Assembly: GCA_026913215.1 (NCBI GenBank)
Contig: JAPTYK010000001.1
Span: 5,456,001-5,520,000 of the forward strand
Origin: Streptomyces diastatochromogenes
GTDB taxonomy: Bacteria > Actinomycetota > Actinomycetes > Streptomycetales > Streptomycetaceae
DNA: 64,000 nucleotides
Direction of reading: 5' to 3'
Part shown: in pieces, positions 27,592 to 39,598 of the stretch
Layout of the letters: each line of letters starts with the position of its first letter
Numbering within the stretch: position 1 is the stretch's first letter
Position numbers and translations under genes: made by a program
Notes under the pieces: generated by a model
Databases searched by the model: none
Told to the model about the DNA's origin: nothing
Seen by the model: only the letters and a program-made list of their open reading frames with translations

Positions 27592-28252
27592 CTATCCGGC
27601 CACCGCAGGCCACCGGGCGGCCGTCCGCGACCGAGCCCCAGCGCCAGGGCCGTCGCCAGATCCTCCCGGTGTCCACGTCCCGGCGCACGGAATCCACCCC
27701 GGCGAGCAGGATTTCCACCGCCCCGAAGACAAATGCCGCAGCCTCGACGCGCCCCCGAATGCCGGTTCCAATTCCACCCCCGGACCCGCCGAGAGGAATG
27801 TCGTACCTATTTCGGCGGCATCCGCGAGAAAAGCCCTGGGAAATTTCCCGGCCACGTCCAGGACCCGGGTCAGCTCCGCCGCCGCAGCGCCGGAAGGTCC
27901 GCGTTGAGCGCCGCCACGCGCGCGTGCGGCCGCCCGGCCCGTACGGCACGGACCCCGTGCGCGAGCGCCGCGTTGAGCCCCGCCGCCGGGGAGTCCGGCA
28001 CGATCCGCGCCCCCAGGGCCGCCAGCGCCGCCCCGCCGCGGGATCGTCCGTGACGACCGCCACATCCCGTACGCGCGCGCAGGCCAGCACCGCCGCCACG
28101 GTGTCCTCGGCGAACGCGAGCGCGAGCCGGGGCCGCAGCAGCGCCCCCGCGGTGGCGGCGAGCCTGCTCTTCGCCAGGGAGAGGGGCTTCAGGGGGACGA
28201 CCAGGGACCAGTCGTCGTCGGCGTCGGTGTGCATCGGCTGCGGCGGCTTCAT
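27592..28252 (-). CDS. cofC: 2-phospho-L-lactate guanylyltransferase (cofactor F420), heavily frameshifted
   Basis: CofC activates the phospholactate-type precursor for coenzyme F420 synthesis. From ATG 28252 the frame reads SLVVPLKPLSLAKSRLA and VVTDDPAAG (N-terminal nucleotidyltransferase half). It then needs changes near 28025 (ARIVPDSPAAGLNAALAHG, NADLPALR), near 27885 (FPRAFLADAAEIGTTFL, HFGGASRLRH-type substrate loop) and near 27750 and 27665 (LLAGVDSVRRDVDTG, then RWPAVAG). All conserved blocks are present in order, about 220 residues, so the gene looks intact apart from lost bases. Real decay cannot be fully excluded because at least four breaks are needed. Confidence 0.75.
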
Positions 28253-28380
28253 CGGGGCCCATTCTGTCCCGCCCACGCGGTCCGCCGGAGGCTCCGGGGC
28301 GTACGGTGTCACTCGACAGACCAGGAGCACGGGGCGACACTTGGCCCCCTGCCAGCCAGTCCCCGGAGAAAGGTGTACGC

Positions 28381-29133
28381 GTGCCCCGCCGCAGAATCGG
28401 CTTCTGGTACCGCCTCGCGGCGGTCATCGCCAAACCCCCCCTGGTGGTTCTGTTCAAGCGGGACTGGCGCGGCATGGAGCACATGCCGGCCGACGGCGGA
28501 TTCATCACCGCGGTCAACCACAACTCCTACCTGGACCCGCTGTCCTACGCGCACTACCAGTACAACACCGGCCGCGTCCCGCGCTTCCTCGCCAAGGCGG
28601 GCCTCTTCAAGCGCGGCTTCGTCGGCACCATGCTCCGCAACACGGGCCAGATCCCCGTGTACCGCGAGACGACCAACGCGCTGGACGCCTTCCGCGCCGC
28701 CGTCGACGCCATCGAGCGCGGCGAGTGCGTCGCCTTCTACCCCGAGGGCACCCTCACCCGCGACCCCGAGATGTGGCCCATGGCCGGCAAGACCGGCGCC
28801 GCCCGCGTCGCGCTGCTCACCAAGGTCCCCGTCATCCCGGTGGCCCAGTGGGGCGCCAACCTCGCGATGCCGCCGTACGCCAAGGAGAACAAGTTCCGGC
28901 TGTTCCCCCGCAAGACGCTGATCGTGCAGGCCGGACCGCCCGTCGACCTCTCCCGTTTCGACGGCCTGGAGCCGACGCCCGAGGTGCTCCGCGAGGCCAC
29001 CGAGGTCATCATGGCCGCCATCACCGCCCTCCTGGAGGAGGTCCGCGGCGAGAAGGCGCCCGCCGAGCCGTACGACCACCGCAAGGCCCGCCTGGAACAG
29101 CGGCGCAGGGCCGCCGAGGAGGGTTCCAAGTGA
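28381..29133 (+). CDS. PlsC-like 1-acylglycerol-3-phosphate acyltransferase family protein
   Basis: A 250-residue membrane-associated acyltransferase acting in phospholipid synthesis. The catalytic HX4D motif is NHNSYLD near residue 44. The glycerol-phosphate-binding block FYPEGTLTRD is near residue 118. GTG 28381 is used since VPRRRIGFWYRLA is a typical N-terminus and a GGAGAAAGG site precedes it. The stop overlaps the gpsA GTG by four bases (GTGA), linking acylation to glycerol-3-phosphate supply. Confidence 0.93.
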   Translation: MPRRRIGFWYRLAAVIAKPPLVVLFKRDWRGMEHMPADGGFITAVNHNSYLDPLSYAHYQYNTGRVPRFLAKAGLFKRGFVGTMLRNTGQIPVYRETTNALDAFRAAVDAIERGECVAFYPEGTLTRDPEMWPMAGKTGAARVALLTKVPVIPVAQWGANLAMPPYAKENKFRLFPRKTLIVQAGPPVDLSRFDGLEPTPEVLREATEVIMAAITALLEEVRGEKAPAEPYDHRKARLEQRRRAAEEGSK

Positions 29134-30131
29134 CCAAGGCCGCCGTCTTCGGCAACGGGTCCTGGGGCACCGCCTTCGCCATGGTGCTCGCCGACGCGGG
29201 CTGCGAGGTGAGCCTCTGGGGCCGCCGCGCCGCCCTCGCCGAGGCGATCAACACCACCGGGACCAACCCCGACTACCTGCCCGGGGTCGAACTCCCCAAG
29301 GGCATCACGGCCACCGCCGACCCGGCCGAGGCCGCCGCGGACGCCGACTTCACCGTCCTCGTCGTCCCCTCGCAGACCCTGCGCGGCAACCTCGCCGCCT
29401 GGAAGCCGCTGCTCGCCCCGGACACCGTGCTCGTCTCCCTCATGAAGGGCGTCGAACTCGGCACCGCCAAGCGGATGAGCGAGGTCATCACCGAGGTCGC
29501 CGACGTCCCCGCCGACCGCGTCGCCGTCCTCACCGGCCCCAACCTGGCCAAGGAGATCGCCGCCCGGCAGCCCGCCGCCGCCGTCGCCGCCTGCTCCGAC
29601 GAGACGGTCGCCCAGCGCCTCCAGGCCGCCTGCATGACCCCGTACTTCCGCCCGTACACCAACACCGACGTGGTGGGCTGCGAGCTCGGCGGCGCCGTGA
29701 AGAACGTCATCGGCCTCGCCGTCGGCATCGCCAACGGCATGGGCCTCGGCGACAACTCCAAGGCCACGCTCATCACCCGCGGCCTCGCCGAGACCACCCG
29801 CCTCGGCCTCGCCATGGGCGCCGACCCGCTCACCTTCTCCGGCCTCGCGGGCCTCGGCGACCTCGTCGCCACCTGCTCCTCGCCGCTCTCCCGGAACAAC
29901 ACCTTCGGCACCAACCTCGGCCGCGGGATGACCCTCCAGGAGACCATCGCGGCCACCAAGCAGACCGCCGAGGGCGTCAAGTCCTGCGAGTCCGTGCTCG
30001 ATCTGGGCCGCCGCCACGGCGTCGACATGCCCATCACCGAGACCGTCGTCTCGATCGTCCACGACGGCAAGCCGCCGGTCGTCGCGCTCAAGGAACTCAT
30101 GTCCCGCTCGGCCAAGCCCGAGCGCCGCTGA
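29130..30131 (+). CDS. gpsA: Glycerol-3-phosphate dehydrogenase [NAD(P)+]
   Basis: A 333-residue enzyme that reduces dihydroxyacetone phosphate to glycerol-3-phosphate for phospholipids. Nucleotide-binding GNGSWGTAFA lies at residues about 8-17, GPNLAKEIA near residue 136, and the catalytic-lysine segment ELGGAVKNVIGLA near residue 190. The start GTG is fixed by the overlap with the upstream acyltransferase. The frame is intact. Confidence 0.97.
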   Translation: MTKAAVFGNGSWGTAFAMVLADAGCEVSLWGRRAALAEAINTTGTNPDYLPGVELPKGITATADPAEAAADADFTVLVVPSQTLRGNLAAWKPLLAPDTVLVSLMKGVELGTAKRMSEVITEVADVPADRVAVLTGPNLAKEIAARQPAAAVAACSDETVAQRLQAACMTPYFRPYTNTDVVGCELGGAVKNVIGLAVGIANGMGLGDNSKATLITRGLAETTRLGLAMGADPLTFSGLAGLGDLVATCSSPLSRNNTFGTNLGRGMTLQETIAATKQTAEGVKSCESVLDLGRRHGVDMPITETVVSIVHDGKPPVVALKELMSRSAKPERR

Positions 30132-30198
30132 GCCATCCGCGCGCGGGGAGTGCGGGGCGCTCAGGAGTTCGGGAGTCGCAAGGTACGCTCATCGCGAT

Positions 30199-31337
<1,139 letters not shown>

Positions 31338-31368
31338 CCGGCCGGCGGCCCCGGGCGCCGGAGTGCGA

Positions 31369-31866
31369 TCACGAGCACTCCGGCTCCAGGCCGCACGGAA
31401 CGGCCCGCTCCACGGGACCCGCGAGATCCGCGAGCGGGCCCGCGTCGTGCGCGAACCGCTCGTCCAGCGTCACCTCGACGTACGTCTTGCGGTACACCGA
31501 GGTGAAACGCGGCCCGTCGCCCTCGCGCTGCTCCAGCATCCAGCGCACGCCGTTCGCCGAGACGCCCTGAGACTTCGGGTCGCTCATCTTTTCGGGCCGG
31601 GGGACCCCGCAGCGCAGTACGATCGCACCGTCACCCCACCCGGCGGTCAGATCGGAGCCGGGCTCCGGGTCACTCCGCTCAAGACCCGCCACGGTGTCGG
31701 GCAGCTCCTTCGCCAGGGCCTGGCAGTAGGGCGCCTCCTCCGCCGGCGGACTTGGCACCACGACGGACGCCGAGGCGTCCGGAGAGGAGCAGCCGGCGGC
31801 GGCCGACATCAGGACGGCGGCCGCGACGGCGGCGGGCAGGCCGAAGGGCCGGTGGGAAGAGGTCAC
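31369..31866 (-). CDS. DUF3515 family lipoprotein
   Basis: A 165-residue protein with an N-terminal signal and lipobox (SAAAGC, Cys about 26), so it is expected to be anchored outside the membrane. The body includes YCQALAKELPDTVAG, VLRCGVPRP and WMLEQREGDGPRFTSVYRKTYVEV, the pattern of DUF3515, an actinobacterial family of unknown function. It starts at GTG 31866 and is convergent with ddlA. The frame is intact. Confidence 0.87.
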   Translation of the reverse strand: MTSSHRPFGLPAAVAAAVLMSAAAGCSSPDASASVVVPSPPAEEAPYCQALAKELPDTVAGLERSDPEPGSDLTAGWGDGAIVLRCGVPRPEKMSDPKSQGVSANGVRWMLEQREGDGPRFTSVYRKTYVEVTLDERFAHDAGPLADLAGPVERAVPCGLEPECS

Positions 31867-31886
31867 CGGCCAAGCGTAGACGGGGG

Positions 31887-32120
31887 CTACAGATGAACGA
31901 CCGGGCAGGTGAGGGTGCGCGTGATGCCGTCCACTTGCTGGACCTTGGCGACCACCATGCGGCCCAGTTCATCGACGGTGTCCGCCTGCGCGCGCACGAT
32001 GACGTCGTACGGACCGGTCACGTCTTCGGCCTGGATGACCCCCGGGATCTTGGAGATGGTGTCGGCGACGGTCGACGCCTTGCCCACCTCGGTCTGGATG
32101 AGGATGTACGCCTGAACCAC
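31887..32120 (-). CDS. Stand-alone Lrp/AsnC ligand-binding (RAM) domain protein
   Basis: A 77-residue protein consisting only of the RAM effector domain of Lrp/AsnC regulators (VQAYILIQTEVGKASTVAD, then VTGPYDVIVRAQADTVDELG). It has no DNA-binding part. GTG 32120 is chosen because VVQAYILI is the usual beginning. Such proteins are thought to bind amino acids or modulate full-length Lrp partners. It is divergent from thiL. Confidence 0.9.
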   Translation of the reverse strand: MVQAYILIQTEVGKASTVADTISKIPGVIQAEDVTGPYDVIVRAQADTVDELGRMVVAKVQQVDGITRTLTCPVVHL

Positions 32121-32353
32121 GGAACCTCCAGGGCGACCACGAGGATCTTGTGGGAGAAAGGGACGCCACGGTACCGCGTCGCCCCGGGCCACGGGGAGAC
32201 CCGCGCGCCCGGAGGCGCTCGGGGTGTGGCGTACGCAGGACAGAAGTTGACGGTCTACTTGACGGTACCCAGCACGGTGACGGCCCGCGACCCGCGGCGC
32301 GCCCAGACGCGCCCCCGCCCGCTCGCCGGCACGAAGACACGAGGTGAGACGCG

Positions 32354-33311
32354 GTGAAGGGCACAGTCGGAGAGCTGGGCGAGTTCGGGCTCATCAGAGA
32401 GCTCACGTCCCGGCTCACCTCCACCCCGGCGGTACGGATCGGCCCAGGTGACGACGCCGCGGTCGTCTCCGCCCCCGACCGGCGCGTGGTGGCCAGCACG
32501 GACATCCTGCTCGAAGGACGTCACTTCCGCCGGGACTGGTCGACGGCGTACGACGTCGGCCGCAAGGCCGCCGCGCAGAACCTCGCCGACATCGCCGCCA
32601 TGGGCGCGGTCCCCACCGCGCTCCTCCTCGGCCTCGTCGTCCCCGCCGAACTGCCTGTGACATGGCCCACGGAGCTGATGGACGGCCTGCGCGACGAATG
32701 TCAGGTCGCGGGCGCCGCGGTGGTCGGCGGCGACGTCGTCCGCGGCGACACGATCATGGTCTCCATCACCGCCCTCGGCGACCTCCGCAACCACGACCCG
32801 GTCACCCGCGGCGGCGCCGAGCCCGGCGACGTCGTCGCCTACACCGGCTGGCTCGGCTGGTCCGCCGCCGGATACGCGGTCCTCTCCGGGGCTTCCGCTC
32901 CCCGCGCGCCTTCGTCGAGGCCCACCGCAGGCCCGAGCCGCCGTACCACGCGGGCCCGGCCGCCGCGGGACTCGGCGCCACCGCCATGTGCGACGTCAGC
33001 GACGGCCTCATCGCCGACCTCGGGCACATCGCCGAGGCCAGCAAGGTCCGCATCGACCTGCGCTCCGGCCTCATCGACATCCCCACCCAGATGAACGACA
33101 TCGGCCAGGCCGTCGGCGTCGACCCCATGCAGTGGGTGCTCACCGGGGGAGAGGACCACGCCATCGTGGCCACCTTCCCGCCGGACGTGAAGCTCCCCGC
33201 CCGCTGGAAGGTCATCGGCGAGGTCCTCCACCCCTCGGCGCTGCCGCAGGTCACCGTGGACGGCGCGCCCTGGCACAGCGTGGGCGGCTGGGACCACTTC
33301 GGAGAGACGGA

Positions 33312-33315
<4 letters not shown>
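32354..33315 (+). CDS. thiL: Thiamine-monophosphate kinase, one-base frameshift
   Basis: ThiL phosphorylates thiamine monophosphate to the active diphosphate. About 320 residues. GPGDDAAVV (about 26-34), STDILLEGRHF near residue 47, AAQNLADIAAMGA near residue 74 and, after the break, CDVSDGLIADLGHIAEAS are typical metal- and ATP-binding motifs. The frame shifts near 32890 where a run reading TCCGGGGC probably lost one C. The length of 962 is 3n-1. The GTG start and the 4-base overlap with thiD show an operon. No TPP riboswitch is visible upstream. Confidence 0.92.
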
Positions 33316-34109
<794 letters not shown>

Positions 34110-34139
34110 TCTTCCCGGGGCATGGCTCAGGGCATGGCA

Positions 34140-34171
34140 AAAGGCCGGTTCACCGAGGTGAACCGGCCTTT
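34140..34171. terminator. Bidirectional terminator between thiD and rpmB
   Basis: AAAGGCCGGTTCACC and GGTGAACCGGCCTTT are perfect complements with a 2-4 base loop. The A-run on one side and T-run on the other suit termination in both directions. Confidence 0.88.
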
Positions 34172-34212
34172 CAAGGCAACCGCAGGGGCTGCGCTACGAC
34201 AGAACGTCGCGA

Positions 34213-34398
34213 CTAGCGCGAGACCTTGCCGGCCTTGATGCACGAGGTGCAGACGTTGAGCCGCTTCGGCGTCCGACCGACCACGGCACGCACGCGCTGG
34301 ATGTTCGGGTTCCAGCGACGGGACGTACGGCGGTGCGAGTGCGAAATGTTGTTGCCGAAGCCCGGCCCCTTGCCGCAGACGTCGCAGTTGGCAGCCAC
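34213..34398 (-). CDS. rpmB: 50S ribosomal protein L28
   Basis: A 61-residue L28 starting MAANCDVCGKGPGFGNN from GTG 34398. It carries two Cys pairs (CDVC, CTSC), so it is the zinc-binding form. Streptomycetes often also have a zinc-free paralogue under Zur control elsewhere. The start region is divergent from the FakA-like gene. Confidence 0.96.
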   Translation of the reverse strand: MAANCDVCGKGPGFGNNISHSHRRTSRRWNPNIQRVRAVVGRTPKRLNVCTSCIKAGKVSR

Positions 34399-34635
34399 GG
34401 GTCACTCCAAAGACTTCAGAATTACAGTGAAATCCGGCGCACCGGAATCAGGAGTCTGAAGTGGCTTGCCGGGGAACGGCCCGGTTTGAACCGGGCAACC
34501 GAAGCAGCATACAACGCCTGCTTCCGTGGAACGAAACTACCATGGTCTCCGCGGACCTCGCCCCGGGCCCTGGTGAGGGGCGCCCGACCTCCGGTCTACC
34601 CTGCGGTGAGCTCACCGCCGAAGGAGGACCCCCCG

Positions 34636-36668
34636 TTGTCGCGAGCCCTTCAGCCTGACGAGGAGCTCGTCGAGCTCGACGCCGCAGCGGTCCGGACCTG
34701 GTGCGCGCGGGCCCTCGACGCCCTCGGGCAGGAGCGCGAGGCGATCGACGCGATCAACGTCTACCCGGTCGCGGACGGGGACACCGGCACCAACCTGTAC
34801 CTGACGGCCGAGGCCGCCCACCAGGCCGTCGAGGCCGTCTTCGCCGCCTCCGCGCCCGACACCGCCGAGACCGTACGGGCCATGGCCCACGGCGCCCTGC
34901 TCGGCGCCCGGGGCAACTCCGGCACGATCCTCGCCCAGCTCCTGCGCGGCATGGCCGCCGTCCTCGCCGAAGGACGTGACGGGGATCACCTCGCCCGCGC
35001 CCTCGCCGAGGCCGCCGCCTCCGCGCGGCGGGCCGTCGCCCACCCCGTGGAGGGCACCGTCCTCACCGTCGCCACCGCCGCCGCGGACGGCTGCGCGGAC
35101 GGCGGCCCCTCGCCGCCGTCGCCGCACGCGCCCACGAGGCCGCCAGGGCCGCCCTGGCGGCGACCCCGGCCAGCTGGACGCCCTCGGCCGCGCCGGCGTC
35201 GTGGACGCCGGCGGCCGCGCCTGGTCACCGTCCTCGGCGCCCTCCTGGAAACGGTCACGGGCCGTGCACCGGACCGCGAGTGGACGACGAGCGGATGGGA
35301 CTGGGACCGCGCGGGGGACACGGCGGGCCGGGGCTGGAGGGGACCACGGCCGGTCGCGGTCAGGACCGCGCGGGGACCGCGGCCGGTCGGGGCCAGGACC
35401 GCGAGGGGACTGCGAGCGGCCGGACGCGGGACGGCGCCGGGGCCGGGACGGGGATCGGGATCGGGATCGGGACGGGGAGCGGGACCGGTCGGGCCCAGGG
35501 CCACCTGGAGACCCCGAGTGGCCGGGGGCAGGACCCTGCCGGGGCCTCGGCCGGTGGGGGCGAGGGTCGCGCGGAGACCTCGGTCGACCGGACTCAGAGC
35601 CACCCGGAGACCTCGGCCAGTCGGGCACAGGACCACCCGGAGACCTTGGCCGGTCGGGCTCAGGACCACCCGGAGGCCCTTCCGGGCGCGGTACGGGTCC
35701 TCGGGGACCCCCGGGCCGTTCCCGCCGGCTCCGCAGGGGCCTGTGACACCGAGGCGGGGCCCGCCTACGAGGTGATCTACCTCCTGGAGGCCGAGGACGC
35801 GGCCGTGGACCTGCTGAGGGCCCGGCTCGACGCGCTCGGCGACTCCCTGGTCGTCGTCGGCGGAGACGGGCTGTGGAACGTCCACGTCCACGTCGACGAC
35901 GCGGGCGCCGCCATCGAGGCCGGCGTCGAGGCCGGCCGGCCCCACCGCATCCGGGTCACCCACTTCGCGGCCGACGCCGCGGCCGCGACCGTACGCGGGG
36001 AACGCGCCCAGCGCGCCGTCGTCGCCGTCGTCCCCGGCGAGGGCCTCGCCGGACTCTGCGCCGAGGCCGGCGCGACCACGGTCCGCGCCAGGCCCGGCGA
36101 ACCGCCCGCCGGCGAGGAGCTCGTCGAGGCGATCCGCAGGGCCCACGCGCGCGAGGTGGTCCTCCTGCCCAACGACACCGAGCTGCGCCAGACCGCGGCC
36201 GCCGCCGCCGAACGCGCCAGGGCCGAGGGCATCCGCGTCGCCCTCATCCCGACCCGGGCCGCCGTCCAGGGCATCGCCGCCCTCGCCGTCCACGAACCCG
36301 ACCGGCGCTTCGACGAGGACGTCGTCGCCATGACCGCCGCCGCCGGAGCCACCCGCTACGCCGAACTCGCCGTCGCCGAACGCCAGTCCTTCACCTCGGC
36401 CGGCGTCTGCCAGGCCGGCGACGTCCTCGGCCTCATCGAGGGCGACGTCGCCGTCATCGGCAAGGACCTGACCGAGACCGCCCGCACCGTCCTGGACCGC
36501 ATGCTCTCGGCGGGCGGCGAACTCGTCACCCTCGTCGTCGCCGACGACACCCCGCCCGAGCTCGCCCCCGACCTGGAACGCCACGTCCGGCGCGGCTACC
36601 TGGCCGTCGACACCACCACGTACCACGCGGGCGCGGGGGCCCCGCCGCTGCTCATCGGGGTGGAATAG
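34636..36668 (+). CDS. DAK2/FakA-like kinase domain protein with repeat insertion, frameshifted
   Basis: About 678 residues. TTG 34636 is preceded by AAGGAGG. The N-terminal DAK2 nucleotide-binding domain shows INVYPVADGDTGTNLY (about 37-52), HGALLGARGNSGTILAQLLRG and HPVEGTVLTV. Frames change near 35105 and 35220 and again before 35290. A Gly/Arg-rich repetitive linker (35330-35700, with repeated RAQDHPE units) leads to a C-terminal FakA-like region: VIYLLEAEDAAVDLLRARL, GDSLVVVGGDGLWNVHVH and VVLLPNDTELRQTA. The Staphylococcus homologue phosphorylates fatty acids bound to FakB; that role is inferred here. It lies upstream of recG, as in other Gram-positives. Confidence 0.85.
35330..35700 (+). 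repeat. Low-complexity repeat insertion in the FakA-like gene
   Basis: Imperfect repeats such as CGGGGCCAGGACC and GGACCACCCGGAGACC recur and encode a Gly/Arg/Thr then His/Pro/Glu-rich linker with no similarity to either flanking domain. Confidence 0.6.
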
Positions 36669-36727
36669 GGCCCGGTCCCGGCGGTCGTCCACAGCCTTCG
36701 GCACGGCTGTCGGTCCCGTGGTCTTCA

Positions 36728-38921
36728 ATGGGAGGCGTGCCCGCGCTCGACGAACCACTCAGCAAGCAGTCCCTCGGCCCCGCCACCTCCAAGGTCCTGG
36801 CCGAGGCCCTCGACCTGCACACGGTCGGGGACCTGCTCCACCACTACCCCCGCCGGTACGCCGAGCGCGGGGAGCTGACCACCCTCGCCGACCTGCCGCT
36901 CGACGAGCACGTCACGGTGGTCGCGCAGGTCGCCGACGCCCGGGTGCTCACCTTCAACGGCTCCAAGGGCCGCGGCCAGCGCCTCGAAGTGACCATCACC
37001 GACGGCAGCGGCCGCCTCCAGCTGGTCTTCTTCGGCAAGGGCGTGCACAAGCCGCACCACGACCTGCTGCCCGGCACCCGCGCGATGTTCGCCGGCAAGG
37101 TCTCGCTCTTCAACCGCCGCCTCCAGCTCGCCCACCCCTCGTACGAACTCCTCCGCGGCGACAGCGACGAGGCCGTCGACACCTGGGCGGGCGCCCTCAT
37201 CCCGATCTACCCGGCCACCACCAAGATGGAGTCCTGGAAGATCGCCAAGGCGGTCGACACCGTCCTGCCCAGCGCCGGCGACGCCGTCGACCCGCTGCCG
37301 CCCGCCCTGCGCGAGGGCCGGGGCCTCCTCGACCTCCCCGACGCCCTGCACCGCATCCACCGCCCCCGCACCAAGGCGGACATCGCCGCCGCCCGCGAGC
37401 GGCTCAAGTGGGACGAGGCCTTCGTCCTCCAGGTCGCCCTGGCCCGCCGCCGGCACGCCGACACCCAACTGTCCGCCGTCGCCCGGAAACCGTCCCCCGG
37501 CGGCATCCTCGACGCCTTCGACGCCAAGCTGCCCTTCACCCTCACCGACGGCCAGACGAAGGTCTCGGCGGAGATCTTCGACGACCTCGCCACCGAGCAC
37601 CCCATGCACCGCCTCCTCCAGGGCGAGGTCGGCAGCGGCAAGACGATGGTCGCGCTGCGCGCCATGCTCGCCGTCGTCGACTCCGGCGGGCAGGCCGCCA
37701 TGCTCGCGCCCACCGAGGTCCTCGCCCAGCAGCACCACCGCTCCGTCGTCGAGATGATGGGCGAGCTCGCCGAGGGCGGGATGCTCGGCGGCGCCGAGCG
37801 CGCCACCAAGGTCGTCCTGCTCACCGGCTCCATGGGCGCCGCCGCCCGCCGTCGGGCCCTGCTCGACCTGGTCACCGGCGAGGCCGGCATCGTCATCGGC
37901 ACGCACGCGCTGATCGAGGACAAGGTCCAGTTCCACGACCTCGGCCTCGTCGTCGTCGACGAGCAGCACCGCTTCGGCGTCGAGCAGCGCGACGCCCTCC
38001 GGAGCAAGGGCAAGCAGCCCCCGCACCTCCTGGTCATGACCGCCACCCCCATCCCGCGCACGGTCGCCATGACCGTCTTCGGCGACCTGGAGACCTCCGT
38101 CCTCGACCAGCTGCCCGCCGGCCGCTCCCCGATCGCCAGCCACGTCGTCCCCGCCGCCGACAAGCCGCACTTCCTCGCGCGCGCCTGGGAGCGGGTCCGC
38201 GAGGAGGTCGGGAACGGCCACCAGGCGTACGTGGTCTGCCCCCGCATCGGCGACGAGGAGGACCAGAAGAAGAAGTCCAAGGCCTCCCCGGAGGACGAGG
38301 CCGAGAAGCGCCCGCCGCTCGCCGTCCTCGACGTCGCCGAGAAGCTCGGCGCGGGCCCCTCGCGGGCCTGCGGATCGCCGTCCTGCACGGCCGCATGCAC
38401 CCCGACGACAAGGACGACGTGATGCGCCGCTTCGCCGCCGGCGAGCTCGACGTCCTGGTCGCCACCACCGTCATCGAGGTCGGCGTCAACGTGCCCAACG
38501 CCACCGCCATGGTGATCATGGACGCCGACCGCTTCGGCGTCTCCCAGCTCCACCAGCTCCGCGGCCGCGTCGGCCGGGGCTCCGCCCCCGGCCTCTGCCT
38601 CCTCGTCAGCGAGATGCCCGAGGCCAGCCCCGCCCGGCAGCGGCTCAACGCCGTCGCCACCACCCTCGACGGCTTCGAGCTCTCCCGCATCGACCTCGAA
38701 CAGCGGCGCGAGGGCGACGTCCTCGGCCAGGCCCAGTCCGGCGTCCGCTCCTCCTGCGGGTGCTCGCCGTCATCGAGGACGAGGAGGTCATCGCCGCCGC
38801 CCGCGAGGAGGCCACCGCCCTCGTCCTCGCCGACCCCGGCCTCGAAGCCCACCCGGGCCTGCGCACCGCGCTCGACGCCCTCCTCAACGAGGAGCGGGAG
38901 GAGTACCTCGACAAGGGCTGA
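36728..38921 (+). CDS. recG: ATP-dependent DNA helicase RecG, two frameshifts
   Basis: RecG remodels stalled replication forks and branched DNA. About 731 residues. The N-terminal wedge/OB region includes LHHYPRRYAERGEL and a DGSGRLQLVFFGKG strand block. Helicase motifs: Walker A GEVGSGKTM, VVVDEQHRFGV, TATPIPRTVAMT, VIEVGVNVPNATAMVI and LHQLRGRVGRG. Breaks lie near 38357 (GAGP then LAGLRIAVLHG) and near 38752 (GVRSS then LRVLAVIEDEE). The length of 2194 is 3n-2, matching two lost C. The start could be ATG 36728 or GTG 36737. Transcribed with rsmD and coaD downstream. Confidence 0.93.
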
Positions 38922-39017
38922 GAACAAAGGCTGAGAACAAGGGCTGAGAAGGGATGGGCCTCCCCGGCGGCCATATCCTGGGACGTACGCATTGGACGAC
39001 GCAGGACGAGGACACCG

Positions 39018-39598
39018 ATGACCCGCGTGATCGCCGGCAGCGCCGGCGGACGGCGCCTGGCCGTGCCCCCGGCAACGGCACCCGCCCCACCTCCGACCGG
39101 GCGCGGGAGGGCCTCTTCTCCACCTGGGAGTCGTTCCACGGCCTGGAAGGGGCCCGGGTCGCCGACCTGTACGCGGGCTCCGGCGCCGTCGGACTCGAAG
39201 CGCTCTCCCGGGGCGCCGACCACGCCCTCCTCGTCGAGGCCGAACCCCGCGCCGCGAAGACGATCCGGGACAACATCCGCTCGATCGGCCTGCCCGGCGC
39301 CGAACTCCGCACCGGCAGGGCCGAGCAGATCGTGACGGGACCGGCCCCGGCCGACCCGTACGACCTGGTCTTCCTCGACCCGCCGTACGCGGTCACGGAC
39401 GCCGATCTCCGCGAGATTCTCCTCACACTGCGCTCGGGGGGCTGGCTGAGCGAGGATGCCCTCGTCACGGTGGAGCGCAGCACCCGAGGCGGGGAGTTCG
39501 GCTGGCCCGAGGGCTTCGAACCCCTGAGGTCCCGTCGCTACGGCGAGGGAACGTTTTGGTACGGTCGCGCCGCCTCTACGTGCGAAGACGCACGATGA
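39018..39598 (+). CDS. rsmD: 16S rRNA (guanine-966-N2)-methyltransferase, one-base frameshift
   Basis: RsmD methylates G966 of 16S rRNA. About 193 residues. MTRVIAGSAGGRRLAVPP is followed, after a one-base correction at the C-run near 39070, by a TRPTSDRAREGLFS block, the SAM site VADLYAGSGAVGLEAL and the catalytic FLDPPY near residue 120. The TGA overlaps the coaD ATG (ATGA at 39595), so the two are coupled. Confidence 0.93.

Noticed and set aside
32121..32353. TPP riboswitch ahead of thiL-thiD
   Set aside because: The conserved CTGAGA and the thi-box core are absent in the leader.
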